Shown: positions 31,795-40,471 of the stretch, one piece after another
Numbering within the stretch: position 1 is the stretch's first letter
Layout of the letters: each line of letters starts with the position of its first letter
NCBI RefSeq assembly: GCF_000092925.1
Contig: NC_014217.1
Span: 2,666,001 to 2,730,000, forward strand
Source: Ancylobacter novellus DSM 506
GTDB lineage: Bacteria; Pseudomonadota; Alphaproteobacteria; Rhizobiales; Xanthobacteraceae
Direction: 5' to 3'
Length of the DNA stretch: 64,000 bases
The notes under the pieces: generated by a model
Seen by the model: only the letters and a program-made list of their open reading frames with translations
The model's database searches: none
Told to the model about the DNA's origin: nothing
Made by a program: the position numbers and the translations under genes

Positions 31795-31985
31795 GTCGGT
31801 TCCCGTGATGCGCACGGGACGCAAGACGGGAACGCGGTGGGACGGAAACCTTCCTTCAAGGTCGATGTCGAATCCGCGGCTGCCCCCGCAACTGTGAGCG
31901 GCGAGCCCTCCTCCATCAGCCACTGGCGCAAGCCGGGAAGGCGGGGAAGGGCCGAGACCCGCGAGCCAGGAGACCGGCCGGCGAC
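31795..31985 (+). promoter_or_regulatory. Cobalamin riboswitch upstream of cbtBA
   Basis: Plus-strand B12 element: a long 5' paired region (GTCGGTTCCCGTGATGCGCA), GGGAACGCGGTGGGACG, GCTGCCCCCGCAACTGTGAG, GCCACTGG, GCCGGGAAGGCG and GCGAGCCAGGAGACC. Downstream, a perfect stem GACCCTC-GGGTG-GAGGGTC (31997-32015) ends one base before the AAAGGAG ribosome binding site of cbtB, suggesting translational control. It faces away from the cobW riboswitch about 105 bases off. Confidence 0.95.
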
Positions 31986-31996
31986 ACAACCGCAGC

Positions 31997-32015
31997 GACC
32001 CTCGGGTGGAGGGTC
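31997..32015 (+). promoter_or_regulatory. Hairpin adjoining the cbtB ribosome binding site
   Basis: A 7-bp perfect stem with a 5-base loop directly before AAAGGAG (32016-32022) and the cbtB ATG (32029). Candidate expression platform of the plus-strand cobalamin riboswitch: alternative pairing could expose or hide the ribosome site. Confidence 0.5.
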
Positions 32016-32028
32016 AAAGGAGCCTGCC

Positions 32029-32214
32029 ATGAACAACCCGCACAGCCGCACCACGGCGGCCTCGTCCCAGTCGGTCGCCGCGCGCGCGATTCCCATCACG
32101 CTCGCCGCCCTGCTCGGCATCTTCGTCGTCGGCGGCGTCGGCTTCTCGCAGATCGGGCCGATGCACAACGCGACGCACGACGTGCGTCACGCCGCTGCCT
32201 TCCCCTGCCACTGA
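32029..32214 (+). CDS. cbtB: Cobalt transporter subunit CbtB
   Basis: A 61-residue single-helix protein (helix about residues 22-42, PITLAALLGIFVVGGVGF) ending with the His-rich HNATHDVRHAAAFPCH, the CbtB hallmark proposed to bind Co(II). CbtAB is a B12-regulated candidate cobalt importer. The start follows AAAGGAG; the frame is open upstream through the riboswitch, which is not coding. It is 19 bases ahead of cbtA. Confidence 0.93.
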   Translation: MNNPHSRTTAASSQSVAARAIPITLAALLGIFVVGGVGFSQIGPMHNATHDVRHAAAFPCH

Positions 32215-32233
32215 ACGGCGGGGACGTGCAGCC

Positions 32234-32947
32234 ATGTCGCTTTTCAGGACGATTCTGTTCGTCGCCGCGCTCGCCGGCATCGGCACCGGCGTCGTGGTCG
32301 CCGCCATCCATCTCTTCACCACCGTGCCGCTGATCGTGCAGGCCGAGACCTTCGAGGGCTCGGCCCCCGAGGAAGCCGTCTCGCACGAGCACGCGCCCGG
32401 TACCGCCGCGCATGAGCACTCCCACGACGGCGAGGAATGGGCGCCGGCCGACGGCATCGAGCGCAACGGCCTCACCGTGCTGTTCACCGTGCTGACCGGC
32501 TTCGGCTTCGCGCTGCTGCTGGTCGCGGCGAGCGAGCTCACCGGCGGGCTCACCGGCTGGCGGCAGGGCCTGCTCTGGGGTCTCGCGGGCTTTGCCGCCT
32601 TCACCCTGGCACCCGGGCTCGGCCTGCCGCCGGAACTTCCGGCCATGCCCGCCGCCGACGTCGCCGCGCGGCAGATGTGGTGGATCGGCACGGCCGCGGC
32701 GACCGCCGCCGGCCTCGCCCTCGTGGTCTTCGGCCGTTCGCCGCTGCTCGCCGTGCTGGGCATCGCCCTGATCCTGGCGCCGCAGCTGATCGGCGCGCCG
32801 CAGCCCGACAGCTACGAGACGCCGATCCCCGAGGCGCTGCACCACAGCTTCGTGGTCGCCTCGGTGACGGTGAGCCTCATATTCTGGGTGCTGCTCGGCG
32901 GCCTCGCCGGCTGGCTGCGCCCGCGCTTCGCCGCGCACGGCGCCTGA
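32234..32947 (+). CDS. cbtA: Cobalt transporter subunit CbtA
   Basis: Integral membrane protein of 237 residues with five or six predicted helices. The N-terminus (FRTILFVAALAGIGTGVVVA) and the His-rich periplasmic loop near residues 45-70 (HEHAPGTAAHEHSHD) fit CbtA. It is the partner of CbtB in the proposed cobalt uptake system, and lies behind the plus-strand cobalamin riboswitch. Substrate and mechanism are predictions from comparative genomics. Confidence 0.93.
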   Translation: MSLFRTILFVAALAGIGTGVVVAAIHLFTTVPLIVQAETFEGSAPEEAVSHEHAPGTAAHEHSHDGEEWAPADGIERNGLTVLFTVLTGFGFALLLVAASELTGGLTGWRQGLLWGLAGFAAFTLAPGLGLPPELPAMPAADVAARQMWWIGTAAATAAGLALVVFGRSPLLAVLGIALILAPQLIGAPQPDSYETPIPEALHHSFVVASVTVSLIFWVLLGGLAGWLRPRFAAHGA

Positions 32948-33000
32948 ACCCCTTATTTCTCCCTGACTGGTCCTTCGACGAGAAGGACCGAGGAGCTTCG

Positions 33001-33618
33001 ATGAACCCGATCCTTCGGCGCGCCGCCGTCATTCCGACCGCCGCGCTGGCGCTTGTCGCCTCGTCCCCCGCCTTCGCCCACCATGCCATGGGCGGCGAAA
33101 TGCCCTCGACCTTCGGCGAGGGCTTCATTTCCGGTCTCGCCCATCCGGTGATCGGCCCCGACCACCTCGCCTTCCTCGTGGCGGTGGGCGTCGCCACCGC
33201 ACTGGGCGGCATGCCGCTCTGGCTGCCGATCGTCTTCGTCGCCGCCTCCGCGCTGGGCGTCGGCGTGCACCTCTCGCTCGTCGACCTGCCGGCGGCCGAG
33301 CTGGTCGTGGCCGCCAGCGTGCTTCTGGCCGGCTTCCTGCTGGCGCGCGGAGAGCGCGTCGCCACGGGCGCCTGGGCGGTGCTGTTCGCCATCGCCGGCC
33401 TGTTCCACGGCTATGCCTATGGCGAGTCGATCGTCGGCGCCGAGCCGACGCCGCTCTATGCCTATCTGGCGGGCCTCGTCCTGATCCAGTCCGCCCTGTC
33501 GATCGGCGTCGCGCTGGTCGCCAGCCGCGCTGCCTCCGCCCTCGCCCCGCGCCTTGCCGGCGCGGCCGTGGCCGGCATCGGCTTCGCGGCGGTGATCGGC
33601 CAGGTCGTTCCGGGCTGA
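33001..33618 (+). CDS. hupE: HupE/UreJ family metal permease
   Basis: A 205-residue membrane protein with a signal peptide or first helix ending in SPAFAHHAMGG, then GLAHPVIGPDHLAFLVAVG, the HupE/UreJ signature whose His and Asp residues carry nickel or cobalt, and FHGYAYGES in a later helix. Six helices in all. HupE proteins move Ni(II) or Co(II); in a cobalamin-riboswitch operon next to cbtBA, cobalt is the likely substrate. A GAGG ribosome binding site precedes the ATG. Confidence 0.92.
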   Translation: MNPILRRAAVIPTAALALVASSPAFAHHAMGGEMPSTFGEGFISGLAHPVIGPDHLAFLVAVGVATALGGMPLWLPIVFVAASALGVGVHLSLVDLPAAELVVAASVLLAGFLLARGERVATGAWAVLFAIAGLFHGYAYGESIVGAEPTPLYAYLAGLVLIQSALSIGVALVASRAASALAPRLAGAAVAGIGFAAVIGQVVPG

Positions 33619-33634
33619 CCGGACCTTCCGCGCC

Positions 33635-34141
33635 ATGGCGCTCACCCTCGTCCTCGGCGGCGCCCGCTCCGGCAAGAGCCGGCACGCCGAGGAACTGGTC
33701 GAGCACCTGCCCGGCCCGTGGAGCTATATCGCGACCGCTGAGGCCTATGACGAGGAGATGGGGGAGCGCATCGCGCTCCACCGCTCCCGCCGTGGGATGA
33801 GCTGGCAAACGCTCGACGCGCCGCACGAGCTTGCGGGCGCGCTCAAGGGCCTGCCCGCCGGCCGGCCGGTGCTGGTCGACTGCCTGACGCTCTGGCTGAC
33901 CAACCGCATGCTGGCCGAGGCCGATGTGGAGGCCGAGAGCGCGGTGCTGGCCGAGGCGCTCGCCGCGCGAGACGGCGAGACCATCGTGGTCTCCAACGAG
34001 GTCGGGCTGTCCATCGTGCCGGAGAACGCGCTGGCCCGCCGCTTCCGCGACGCGCAGGGCCGGCTGAACCAGATGGTGGCCGCCCGCGCCGGCACCGTGA
34101 TCTTCATGGTCGCCGGCCTTCCTATGAGGGTGAAGGGATGA
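33635..34141 (+). CDS. cobU: Adenosylcobinamide kinase / adenosylcobinamide-phosphate guanylyltransferase CobU (CobP)
   Basis: Bifunctional enzyme of nucleotide-loop assembly, 168 residues. The P-loop GGARSGKSRHAE opens the protein; VDCLTLWLTN and SNEVGLSIVPENALARRFRD are typical, including the part that carries GTP. It follows hupE by 16 bases and overlaps cobO by 4 (ATGA). Called cobP in many alphaproteobacteria. Confidence 0.95.
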   Translation: MALTLVLGGARSGKSRHAEELVEHLPGPWSYIATAEAYDEEMGERIALHRSRRGMSWQTLDAPHELAGALKGLPAGRPVLVDCLTLWLTNRMLAEADVEAESAVLAEALAARDGETIVVSNEVGLSIVPENALARRFRDAQGRLNQMVAARAGTVIFMVAGLPMRVKG

Positions 34142-34752
34142 GCGAAATCTCCGAAGAGGAAGCCGCCCGCCACCGCGCCAAGATGGAGAAGCGCAAGGCG
34201 GTGCAGGACGCCGAGGTGGCGCAGAAGTCCGTCGAGAAGGGCCTGCTGATCGTCCATACCGGCGCCGGCAAGGGCAAGTCGACCGCCGCCTTCGGCCTCG
34301 CCCTGCGCGTGCTGGGGCACGGGGGCCGCGTCGGCGTCGTCCAGTTCATCAAGGGCGCCTGGCATTCGGCCGAGCGCGACGCGCTGAAGACCTTCGGCGA
34401 CCGGGTGGAATGGCACGCCATGGGCGAGGGCTTCACCTGGGAGACGCAGGACCTCGCCCGCGACATCGCCGCCGCCGGGCGCGCGTGGGAAAAGGCGCGC
34501 GAACTGATGGCGGACGAGAGCATCGGTCTCGTCATCCTCGACGAGCTCAACATCGCCCTGCGCTACGATTACCTGCCGGTGGAAGACGTCGTGGCCGTGC
34601 TCGCCGCACGCCGCGTGGGGCTCCACGTCGTCGTCACCGGCCGTAACGCCAAGCCCGCCTTGATCGAGACCGCCGACCTCGTCACCGAGATGAGCCTGGT
34701 GAAGCACCATTTCAAAGCCGGGGTGAAGGCGCAGAAGGGCATCGAGTTCTGA
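34138..34752 (+). CDS. cobO: Corrinoid adenosyltransferase CobO
   Basis: Transfers the adenosyl group of ATP to Co(I) corrinoids, 204 residues. P-loop HTGAGKGKSTAAFGLALR, FIKGAWHSAERD, FTWETQDLARD and LVILDELNIALRYDYL are the CobA/CobO pattern. It overlaps cobU and ends the tight part of the plus-strand operon; 244 bases with a REP-like palindrome follow. Confidence 0.95.
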   Translation: MSEISEEEAARHRAKMEKRKAVQDAEVAQKSVEKGLLIVHTGAGKGKSTAAFGLALRVLGHGGRVGVVQFIKGAWHSAERDALKTFGDRVEWHAMGEGFTWETQDLARDIAAAGRAWEKARELMADESIGLVILDELNIALRYDYLPVEDVVAVLAARRVGLHVVVTGRNAKPALIETADLVTEMSLVKHHFKAGVKAQKGIEF

Positions 34753-34824
34753 TGCGCCCTCCTGTCCGCCCGGCGGTTCGAGCTTGCGGCGGCGCATACC
34801 CTTTCACGGGCGAGGCAAAAGGAC

Positions 34825-34856
34825 TGGGTCCCCGGGTCAAGCCCGGGGATGAGGGA
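34825..34856. repeat. REP-like palindrome (family B) after cobO
   Basis: GGTCCCCGGGTCAAGCCCGGGGAT-type palindrome in the 244-base gap between cobO and the TM2 gene. It may protect the 3' end of the cobO transcript. Confidence 0.7.
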
Positions 34857-34995
34857 AGAGATGCAATGACCAGCCGGACTCCTCGCGTGACGGCAAGGAA
34901 TTGCACGGTGCGATCTCGCAATTCCGCAGCGACATTCCTATGTCATGGGCGACGCCGGACAATGCGGCGTGGCGCTTTCACGGAGAAACGCTTCG

Positions 34996-35247
34996 ATGCG
35001 TTCCACCCCTGTCGCTTACCTGTTCTGGCTGTTCGGCCTGATCGGCATCTGCGGCATCCACCGCTTCTACACCGGCCGCTACTGGACCGGCGCGCTCTGG
35101 CTGCTCACCATCGGCCTGCTCGGCATCGGCCAGATCATCGATCTGTTCCTGATCCCCGGCATGGTGCGCGAGGCCAATCTGGAGCGCCGCGTGGATTACC
35201 TCGAGGGCCGCGACTACGGCTCGCGCCAGGGCCATCACCACGGCTGA
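34996..35247 (+). CDS. TM2 domain membrane protein
   Basis: An 83-residue protein with a TM2 domain: VAYLFWLFGLIGICGIHRFYTGR, then YWTGALWLLTIGLLGIGQIIDLFLIP, two helices joined by a short loop with the conserved Phe-Tyr-Gly-like motif (HRFYTGR). The C-terminus is polar and His-rich (GHHHG). The start at 34996 follows GGAG by about 11 bases; a longer frame from 34945 lacks support. Function unknown. It is 25 bases ahead of cobQ, so it could be carried along in the cob transcript. Confidence 0.85.
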   Translation: MRSTPVAYLFWLFGLIGICGIHRFYTGRYWTGALWLLTIGLLGIGQIIDLFLIPGMVREANLERRVDYLEGRDYGSRQGHHHG

Positions 35248-35272
35248 TCTCCTCGTCCCCTGAGGGCGCGCG

Positions 35273-36742
35273 ATGAACGCGCCCTCTTCTGCGCGCGCCC
35301 TGATGTTCCAGGGCACCGGCTCGGATGTCGGCAAGTCGCTGATTGTCGCCGGCCTCGCCCGCGCCTTCGCCAATCGCGGGCTCAAGGTCCGCCCCTTCAA
35401 GCCGCAGAACATGTCGAACAACGCCGCCGTCACCGCCGATGGCGGCGAGATCGGCCGTGCGCAGGCGCTACAGGCCCGCGCCGCGCGGGTCGCTCCCTCC
35501 GTCCACATGAACCCGGTGCTCTTGAAGCCGCAGAGCGAGATCGGCGCGCAGGTGGTGGTGCAAGGCCGCGCGCGCGGCAATGCGAGGGCGAGCGAGTACC
35601 AGAAGCTGAAGCCCTCGCTGATGGCGGCAGTGCTGGAGAGCTACGAGAAGCTGCGCGCCGAGGCCGACCTCGTGCTGGTGGAGGGCGCCGGCTCGGCCTC
35701 CGAGATCAATCTGCGCGCGGCCGACATCGCCAATATGGGTTTTTCCCGCGCCGCCGACGTGCCGGTCATCCTGATCGGCGACATCGACCGCGGCGGCGTC
35801 ATCGCCAGCCTGGTCGGGACGAAGGCGGTGCTCCCCGAGGACGACGCGGCGATGATCTGCGGCTTCCTGGTCAACCGCTTCCGCGGCGACCCCGCGCTGT
35901 TCGCCTCCGGCATGGAAGAGATCGCCGCGCGCACCGGCTGGGAGGCGCTCGGCCTCATCCCCTTCTTCGCGGAGGCCGGCCGCCTGCCGGCCGAAGACGC
36001 GCTGGCGCTCGACGCCGCGCGGCCGGCCAAGCCGGGCGCGCGCGTGAAGATCGCCGTCCCCATCCTGCCGCGCATCGCCAATTTCGACGATCTCGACCCG
36101 CTGGACGCCGAGCCTTCGGTGGAGGTGGTGCGCGTGCGCCCCGGCACCGCACTGCCGGGCGATGCCGACCTCGTCATCCTGCCCGGCTCGAAATCGACCA
36201 TCCCCGACCTCGACGACCTGCGCCGCGCCGGCTGGGATATCGACATCCGCGCCCATGTGCGGCGCGGCGGCCGCGTGCTCGGCCTGTGCGGCGGCTACCA
36301 GATGCTCGGCCGCACGCTCACCGACCCCGAGGGCGTGGAAGGTCCGCCCGGCACCGTTCCGGGCCTCGGCCTGTTGGAGGTCGACACCGTGCTGACGGCT
36401 GAGAAGCGGCTGGTGGCGATCACCGGCTCGGCGGACGGCATCCCCTTTGCCGGCTATGAGATGCATATGGGCGTGACCGAGGGGCCGGGCCGCGCGCGCC
36501 CCTTCGCCGTCATCGACGGCGAGGGGCCGGAGGGCGCCGTCTCGCCGAACGGGCGCGTCGTCGGCACCTATGCGCACGGCCTGTTCGCCGACGACCGCCA
36601 GCGCGCGCATTGGCTCGCTTTGCTCGGCGCACCGCCGAGCGGGCTCAGCTATGAGGATGGCGTCGACGCCACGCTCGACACCCTCGCCGCCCACCTCGCC
36701 GCTTATGTGGACCTGGACCGGCTGCTGGAGCTGGCGCGCTAG
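35273..36742 (+). CDS. cobQ: Cobyric acid synthase CobQ
   Basis: Glutamine- and ATP-dependent amidation of side chains b, d, e and g, 489 residues. N-terminal [45 protein letters not shown] and the C-terminal glutaminase nucleophile in [10 protein letters not shown] are complete. A GAGGG ribosome binding site is 6-7 bases before the ATG. Converges on cobD. Confidence 0.97.
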   Translation: MNAPSSARALMFQGTGSDVGKSLIVAGLARAFANRGLKVRPFKPQNMSNNAAVTADGGEIGRAQALQARAARVAPSVHMNPVLLKPQSEIGAQVVVQGRARGNARASEYQKLKPSLMAAVLESYEKLRAEADLVLVEGAGSASEINLRAADIANMGFSRAADVPVILIGDIDRGGVIASLVGTKAVLPEDDAAMICGFLVNRFRGDPALFASGMEEIAARTGWEALGLIPFFAEAGRLPAEDALALDAARPAKPGARVKIAVPILPRIANFDDLDPLDAEPSVEVVRVRPGTALPGDADLVILPGSKSTIPDLDDLRRAGWDIDIRAHVRRGGRVLGLCGGYQMLGRTLTDPEGVEGPPGTVPGLGLLEVDTVLTAEKRLVAITGSADGIPFAGYEMHMGVTEGPGRARPFAVIDGEGPEGAVSPNGRVVGTYAHGLFADDRQRAHWLALLGAPPSGLSYEDGVDATLDTLAAHLAAYVDLDRLLELAR

Positions 36743-36778
36743 CCTCGCGTCATCCCGACCGACCCATGAAGCAAGGCA

Positions 36779-36811
36779 CCCTCATGCCCGGCCCAAGGCC
36801 GGGCATGAGGG
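36779..36811. repeat. REP-like palindrome (family B) between cobQ and cobD
   Basis: CTCATGCCCGGCC ... GGCCGGGCATGAG, a 32-base palindrome located 10 bases before the cobD stop in the convergent gap; likely acts as the shared 3' hairpin of both transcripts. Confidence 0.75.
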
Positions 36812-36820
36812 TGCTCTGTG

Positions 36821-37795
36821 TCAGATCACCACCGCCAGCGTCAGTATCGCCAGCGCGCCCACCACCACGCCGTCCGCCGCCCGGTACAGCGCCAGCGCGC
36901 GGCGGATGTCGGCGCTCGTGCATTCATAGCGCCCGCCCTCGCCCATCAGCCCGTCGACCGAGAGCTTGCCGCCATAGTGGCGCGGGCCGGCGATGGCGAT
37001 GCCGAGCGCGCCGGCCATCGCCGCTTCCGGCCAGCCGGCATTGGGCGAGCGGTGCTTGGCCGCGTCGCGCCGCATCGCCGTCCACGCCGCGCGCGCCGAG
37101 GCGCCGCGCACGAAGATCGCGCCGATCACCACCGCCATGCCGGCGAGCCGCGAGGCCGGCAGGTTGACGAGATCGTCGAAGCGCGCCGAGGCCCAGCCGA
37201 AATCGGTGTGCCTGATGTCCTTGTGGCCGATCATGCTGTCGGCGGTGTTCACCGCCTTGTAGATCGCCCCGCCGGCGACCCCGCCGACGCCCATCCACAG
37301 GGCCGGCGCGACGACGCCGTCGGAGAAATTCTCCGCGAGGCTCTCGATGGCCGCCCGCGCCACCCCGCCCTCGTCGAGCTTGTCCGGGTCGCGGCCGACG
37401 ATGTGCGACACCGCCCGGCGGCCGGCTTCCAGGCTCTCCTCCAGCCCGTCGGCGACGCGGGCGACATATTGGTGCAGGCTGCGCTGGGCGAGCAGGGTCG
37501 AGCCGGCGAAGGCCGCATAGAGGAAGCCGAGCGGCAGCATGAGCAGCAGTTTCTGCGTCACGAAGCCGGCCGTGCCGGCGAGCGCAACGATGAGCACCAG
37601 CGTCGCCACCCCGGCGATCCTGCGGTGGCGCGGGCTGTCGGTGTCGAGGTTGATCTCGCGATCGAGCGCCGCGATCAGCCGGCCCATCCACATCACCGGA
37701 TGGCCCGCCCGCTCCAGCAGAATGCGGGGATAGCCGATCACGGCCTCGATCAGCAGCGCCGCCAGGGTTAAACCGAGAGTAAGGTCGAGGGCCAT
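36821..37795 (-). CDS. cobD: Adenosylcobinamide-phosphate synthase CobD (CbiB)
   Basis: Integral membrane enzyme that attaches the aminopropanol arm to adenosylcobyric acid. 324 residues with about five helices. Motifs: HPVMWMGRLI, LAENFSDGVVAPALW and KAVNTADSMIGHK with AARFDD-type SARFDDLVN, all typical. The start at 37795 gives the canonical N-terminus (ALDLTLGLTLAALLIEAVIG); the frame is open to 37882 without support. It is divergent from recQ with a 136-base gap. Confidence 0.95.
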   Translation of the reverse strand: MALDLTLGLTLAALLIEAVIGYPRILLERAGHPVMWMGRLIAALDREINLDTDSPRHRRIAGVATLVLIVALAGTAGFVTQKLLLMLPLGFLYAAFAGSTLLAQRSLHQYVARVADGLEESLEAGRRAVSHIVGRDPDKLDEGGVARAAIESLAENFSDGVVAPALWMGVGGVAGGAIYKAVNTADSMIGHKDIRHTDFGWASARFDDLVNLPASRLAGMAVVIGAIFVRGASARAAWTAMRRDAAKHRSPNAGWPEAAMAGALGIAIAGPRHYGGKLSVDGLMGEGGRYECTSADIRRALALYRAADGVVVGALAILTLAVVI

Positions 37796-37931
37796 CGGAA
37801 GTGATTCTCTTGAAGGCTTCCGGTACGCATCGAATCTGCCGGCCGCGCGTACCACCATTTCCGTCCGCGCGCGTGCCATCAAGACCCGCCGCGCGGCTTC
37901 CCGCGCCCATCAACCGGATGCTGCGCGCCGC

Positions 37932-39767
37932 ATGAACGCCCCCGTGACCTCGCTCGGCCTGCTGCCGCCGGAAATGGAGCAGCTGAAGCGCGCTAGGCTG
38001 CAGGACGTGTTCGGCTTCGACCGCTTCCGCCCCGGCCAGCAGGACGTGGTGGATTCGGTGCTCGCCGGCGTGCCGACGCTGGCGGTGATGCCGACCGGCG
38101 CGGGCAAGTCGCTGTGCTACCAGCTCCCCGCGCTGGTGCTGGGCGGGCTCTCCATCGTCGTCTCGCCGCTGATCGCGCTGATGGACGACCAGGTGAACGC
38201 GCTGAAATTGCAGGGCGTCGCCGCCGAGGCCATCCATTCTGGGAAGTCCCGCGAGGACAACGTCGCCATCTGGCGCCGCGTGGCGGCGGGCGAGGTGCGC
38301 CTGCTCTATCTCGCGCCCGAGCGGCTGCTGACCGAGCGCATGCTGGCGGCGCTGTCCCGCCTCACCCTCGGCCTCGTGGCGGTGGACGAGGCGCACTGCA
38401 TCTCGCAATGGGGGCATAGCTTCCGCGGCGAATATCTCGGCCTCGGCAAGCTGCGCGAGATCTTCCCCGGCATCCCGCTGGTGGCGCTCACCGCCACCGC
38501 CGACAAGGCGACGCGCGACGACATCGTCGAGCGGCTGTTCGGCGGGCAGGCACGGGTCTTCGTCTCCGGCTTCGACCGGCCGAACATCTTCATCGGCGTC
38601 GAGGCGAAGAAGGACCCGGCGCGGCAGATCGAGGGCTTCGTGCGGGCGCGCGCCGGCGTCTCCGGCATCGTCTACCGCATCTCCCGCAAGAAGGTGGAGG
38701 AGACCGCCGAGCGCCTTTCCGCCGCCGGCATTCGCGCGCTGCCCTATCATGCCGGCCTCACGCCCGAGGTCCGCGCGGCCAATCAGGAGGTCTTCCTCGC
38801 CGAGGACGGCATCGTCATGGTGGCCACCGTCGCCTTCGGCATGGGCATCGACAAGTCCGACGTGCGCTACGTGCTGCACGCCGACGCGCCGGGCACGCTG
38901 GAGGCCTATTACCAGGAAATCGGCCGCGCCGGCCGCGACGGCGCCCCGGCCGAGGCGCAGCTGCTCTATTCCGCCAGCGACATCGCCACCCGCCGCCGCT
39001 TCCTCGACGAGGAGCCCTCCCCGCCCGAGCGCAAGATGGTGGAGGCCCGCCGTCTCGACGCCATGGTCGGCTTCTGCGAGGCGGTGACCTGCCGGCGCGC
39101 GGTGCTGCTCGGCTATTTCGGCGAGCGCGCCAAGGCCTGCGGCACCTGCGACGTCTGCCGCGACCCGCCGCAGGTGGTCGACGCCTCGCGCGACGCCCAG
39201 CTCGTGCTGCGCCTGGTGCGGGCGACCGGCGAGCGCTATGGCGCGGCCTATATCGCCTCCGTCGTCACCGGCCAGCGCACCGACCAGATCGCCGCTCGCG
39301 GCCACGACCGGCTGGCCGATTTCGGCACCGGCGCCGACAAGCCGGCGACCGAATGGCGCGCCTTGCTGCGCCAGCTCGTCGCCACCGGCGCGCTGCATGC
39401 CGACCCCGAACGCTTCGGCGCGCTGACCCTCACCGAGGCCGGCGTCTCCGTGCTCGGCGGCACCCGCGCCGTCACCCTGCGCGCGCCCTCGCGCGCCAAG
39501 CGCCAGCGCTTCGCCCGTTCGGAAAGCGGGCCGGAGCTGGCGCCGGCCGAGGCGGCGCTGCTCGGCAAGCTCAAGGCGCTGCGCCGCGAGCTCGCCGCCG
39601 AGCGCAACGTGCCGGCCTATGTGGTCTTCGCCGACCGCACGCTGGAGGAGATGGCGGTAGAGCACCCGCGCACGCGCACCGAACTCGCCGGGATCAAGGG
39701 CGTCGGCGCCGCCAAGCTGGAAGCCTTCGGCATCGCCTTTCTTAAGATTCTCAAAGAATTCTCTTAG
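37932..39767 (+). CDS. recQ: ATP-dependent DNA helicase RecQ
   Basis: Superfamily 2 helicase of the RecF repair pathway, 611 residues. Motif I (PTGAGKSLCYQLPAL), the DEAH box (VDEAHCISQWGHSFRGEY), motif VI (QEIGRAGRDG), a zinc-binding set (CRRAVLLGYFGE ... CGTCDVC), an RQC winged helix, and an HRDC domain at the C-terminus (residues about 530-610) are in order. A long open frame on the opposite strand is a codon shadow. The stop codon lies within an AT-rich hairpin. Confidence 0.97.
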   Translation: MNAPVTSLGLLPPEMEQLKRARLQDVFGFDRFRPGQQDVVDSVLAGVPTLAVMPTGAGKSLCYQLPALVLGGLSIVVSPLIALMDDQVNALKLQGVAAEAIHSGKSREDNVAIWRRVAAGEVRLLYLAPERLLTERMLAALSRLTLGLVAVDEAHCISQWGHSFRGEYLGLGKLREIFPGIPLVALTATADKATRDDIVERLFGGQARVFVSGFDRPNIFIGVEAKKDPARQIEGFVRARAGVSGIVYRISRKKVEETAERLSAAGIRALPYHAGLTPEVRAANQEVFLAEDGIVMVATVAFGMGIDKSDVRYVLHADAPGTLEAYYQEIGRAGRDGAPAEAQLLYSASDIATRRRFLDEEPSPPERKMVEARRLDAMVGFCEAVTCRRAVLLGYFGERAKACGTCDVCRDPPQVVDASRDAQLVLRLVRATGERYGAAYIASVVTGQRTDQIAARGHDRLADFGTGADKPATEWRALLRQLVATGALHADPERFGALTLTEAGVSVLGGTRAVTLRAPSRAKRQRFARSESGPELAPAEAALLGKLKALRRELAAERNVPAYVVFADRTLEEMAVEHPRTRTELAGIKGVGAAKLEAFGIAFLKILKEFS

Positions 39768-39775
39768 AGAATTCT
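39755..39775 (+). terminator. AT-rich hairpin spanning the recQ stop codon
   Basis: Perfect 9-base stem AGAATTCTC-TTA-GAGAATTCT in otherwise GC-rich DNA, containing the TAG stop. No T-run follows, so factor-independent termination is uncertain; mRNA 3' protection is an alternative. Confidence 0.45.
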
Positions 39776-39885
39776 AAGAATAGCGCGCGGGAAGTTTTCC
39801 ACACGCAAAAGAGTTCACGCGGGCGGATTCTGTCCCTAGACTGCGGTGCAACGGACGAAAAGTCCGGAATGACACCTGTTCCGGG

Positions 39886-40437
39886 ATGGAAATGATGAAG
39901 CTCGAACTGTTCACCGCGGCCCTCGCCGCCACGACCCTTCTCGCCGCCGTCAGCGCCGGCGCGCATGGCCCGACCCGCCAGAAGATCTCCGAGAAGATCG
40001 AGATCAACGCCCCGCCGGAGAAGGTCTGGGCGGTGGTGTCGAACTTCCAGGACGGCGGCTGGATTCCGGTCGTCGCCAAGACCGAGGGCACCGGCGGCAA
40101 CGCGCAGGGCGCCACGCGCACCCTGACGCTGAAGAACGGTGCGACGGTCGACGAGGAAGTCGCCAAGCTCGAGCCGGAAAAGATGACCCTCATGTACCGG
40201 ATCAACAAGGTCGACGTGGCCGTGCTGCCGGTGACGAACTATTCGTCCTGGCTGGTCGTGACGCCGGCGGACGACGGCAAGAAGTCCGAGGTCGAGTGGC
40301 GCGGCGCCTTCTACCGCGGCTACCCGAACAACGACCCGCCGCCGGAGCTGAACGACGAAGCCGCCATCAAGGCGGTGACCGGGCTCTACAAGGCCGGGCT
40401 GGAATCGCTGAAGAAGCAGATCGAGGGCGGCAGCTGA
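39886..40437 (+). CDS. Exported SRPBCC (START-like) family protein
   Basis: A 183-residue protein with a signal peptide (LELFTAALAATTLLAAVSAGAHG) and a polyketide-cyclase/SRPBCC fold: ISEKIEINAPPEKVWAVVSNFQD is the typical first strand and helix, and LYKAGLESLKKQIEG the C-terminal helix lining the pocket. Ligand unknown. Starts at 39892 or 39895 are as likely as 39886, since GGGATGGAA could serve as ribosome site for them. The next gene is an exported YVTN beta-propeller; such pairs are often found beside PQQ-dependent dehydrogenases, but none is present here. Confidence 0.82.
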   Translation: MEMMKLELFTAALAATTLLAAVSAGAHGPTRQKISEKIEINAPPEKVWAVVSNFQDGGWIPVVAKTEGTGGNAQGATRTLTLKNGATVDEEVAKLEPEKMTLMYRINKVDVAVLPVTNYSSWLVVTPADDGKKSEVEWRGAFYRGYPNNDPPPELNDEAAIKAVTGLYKAGLESLKKQIEGGS

Positions 40438-40471
40438 GGGCTGGGCCTGCGCCGAATGCGCGCCCGGCTTC

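Noticed and set aside
36924..39665. Very long open frame (over 900 codons) on the minus strand across recQ and cobD
   Set aside because: It is a codon shadow: low-complexity His/Arg/Gly/Ala protein without domains, opposite a textbook RecQ; its last part only overlaps cobD in another phase.
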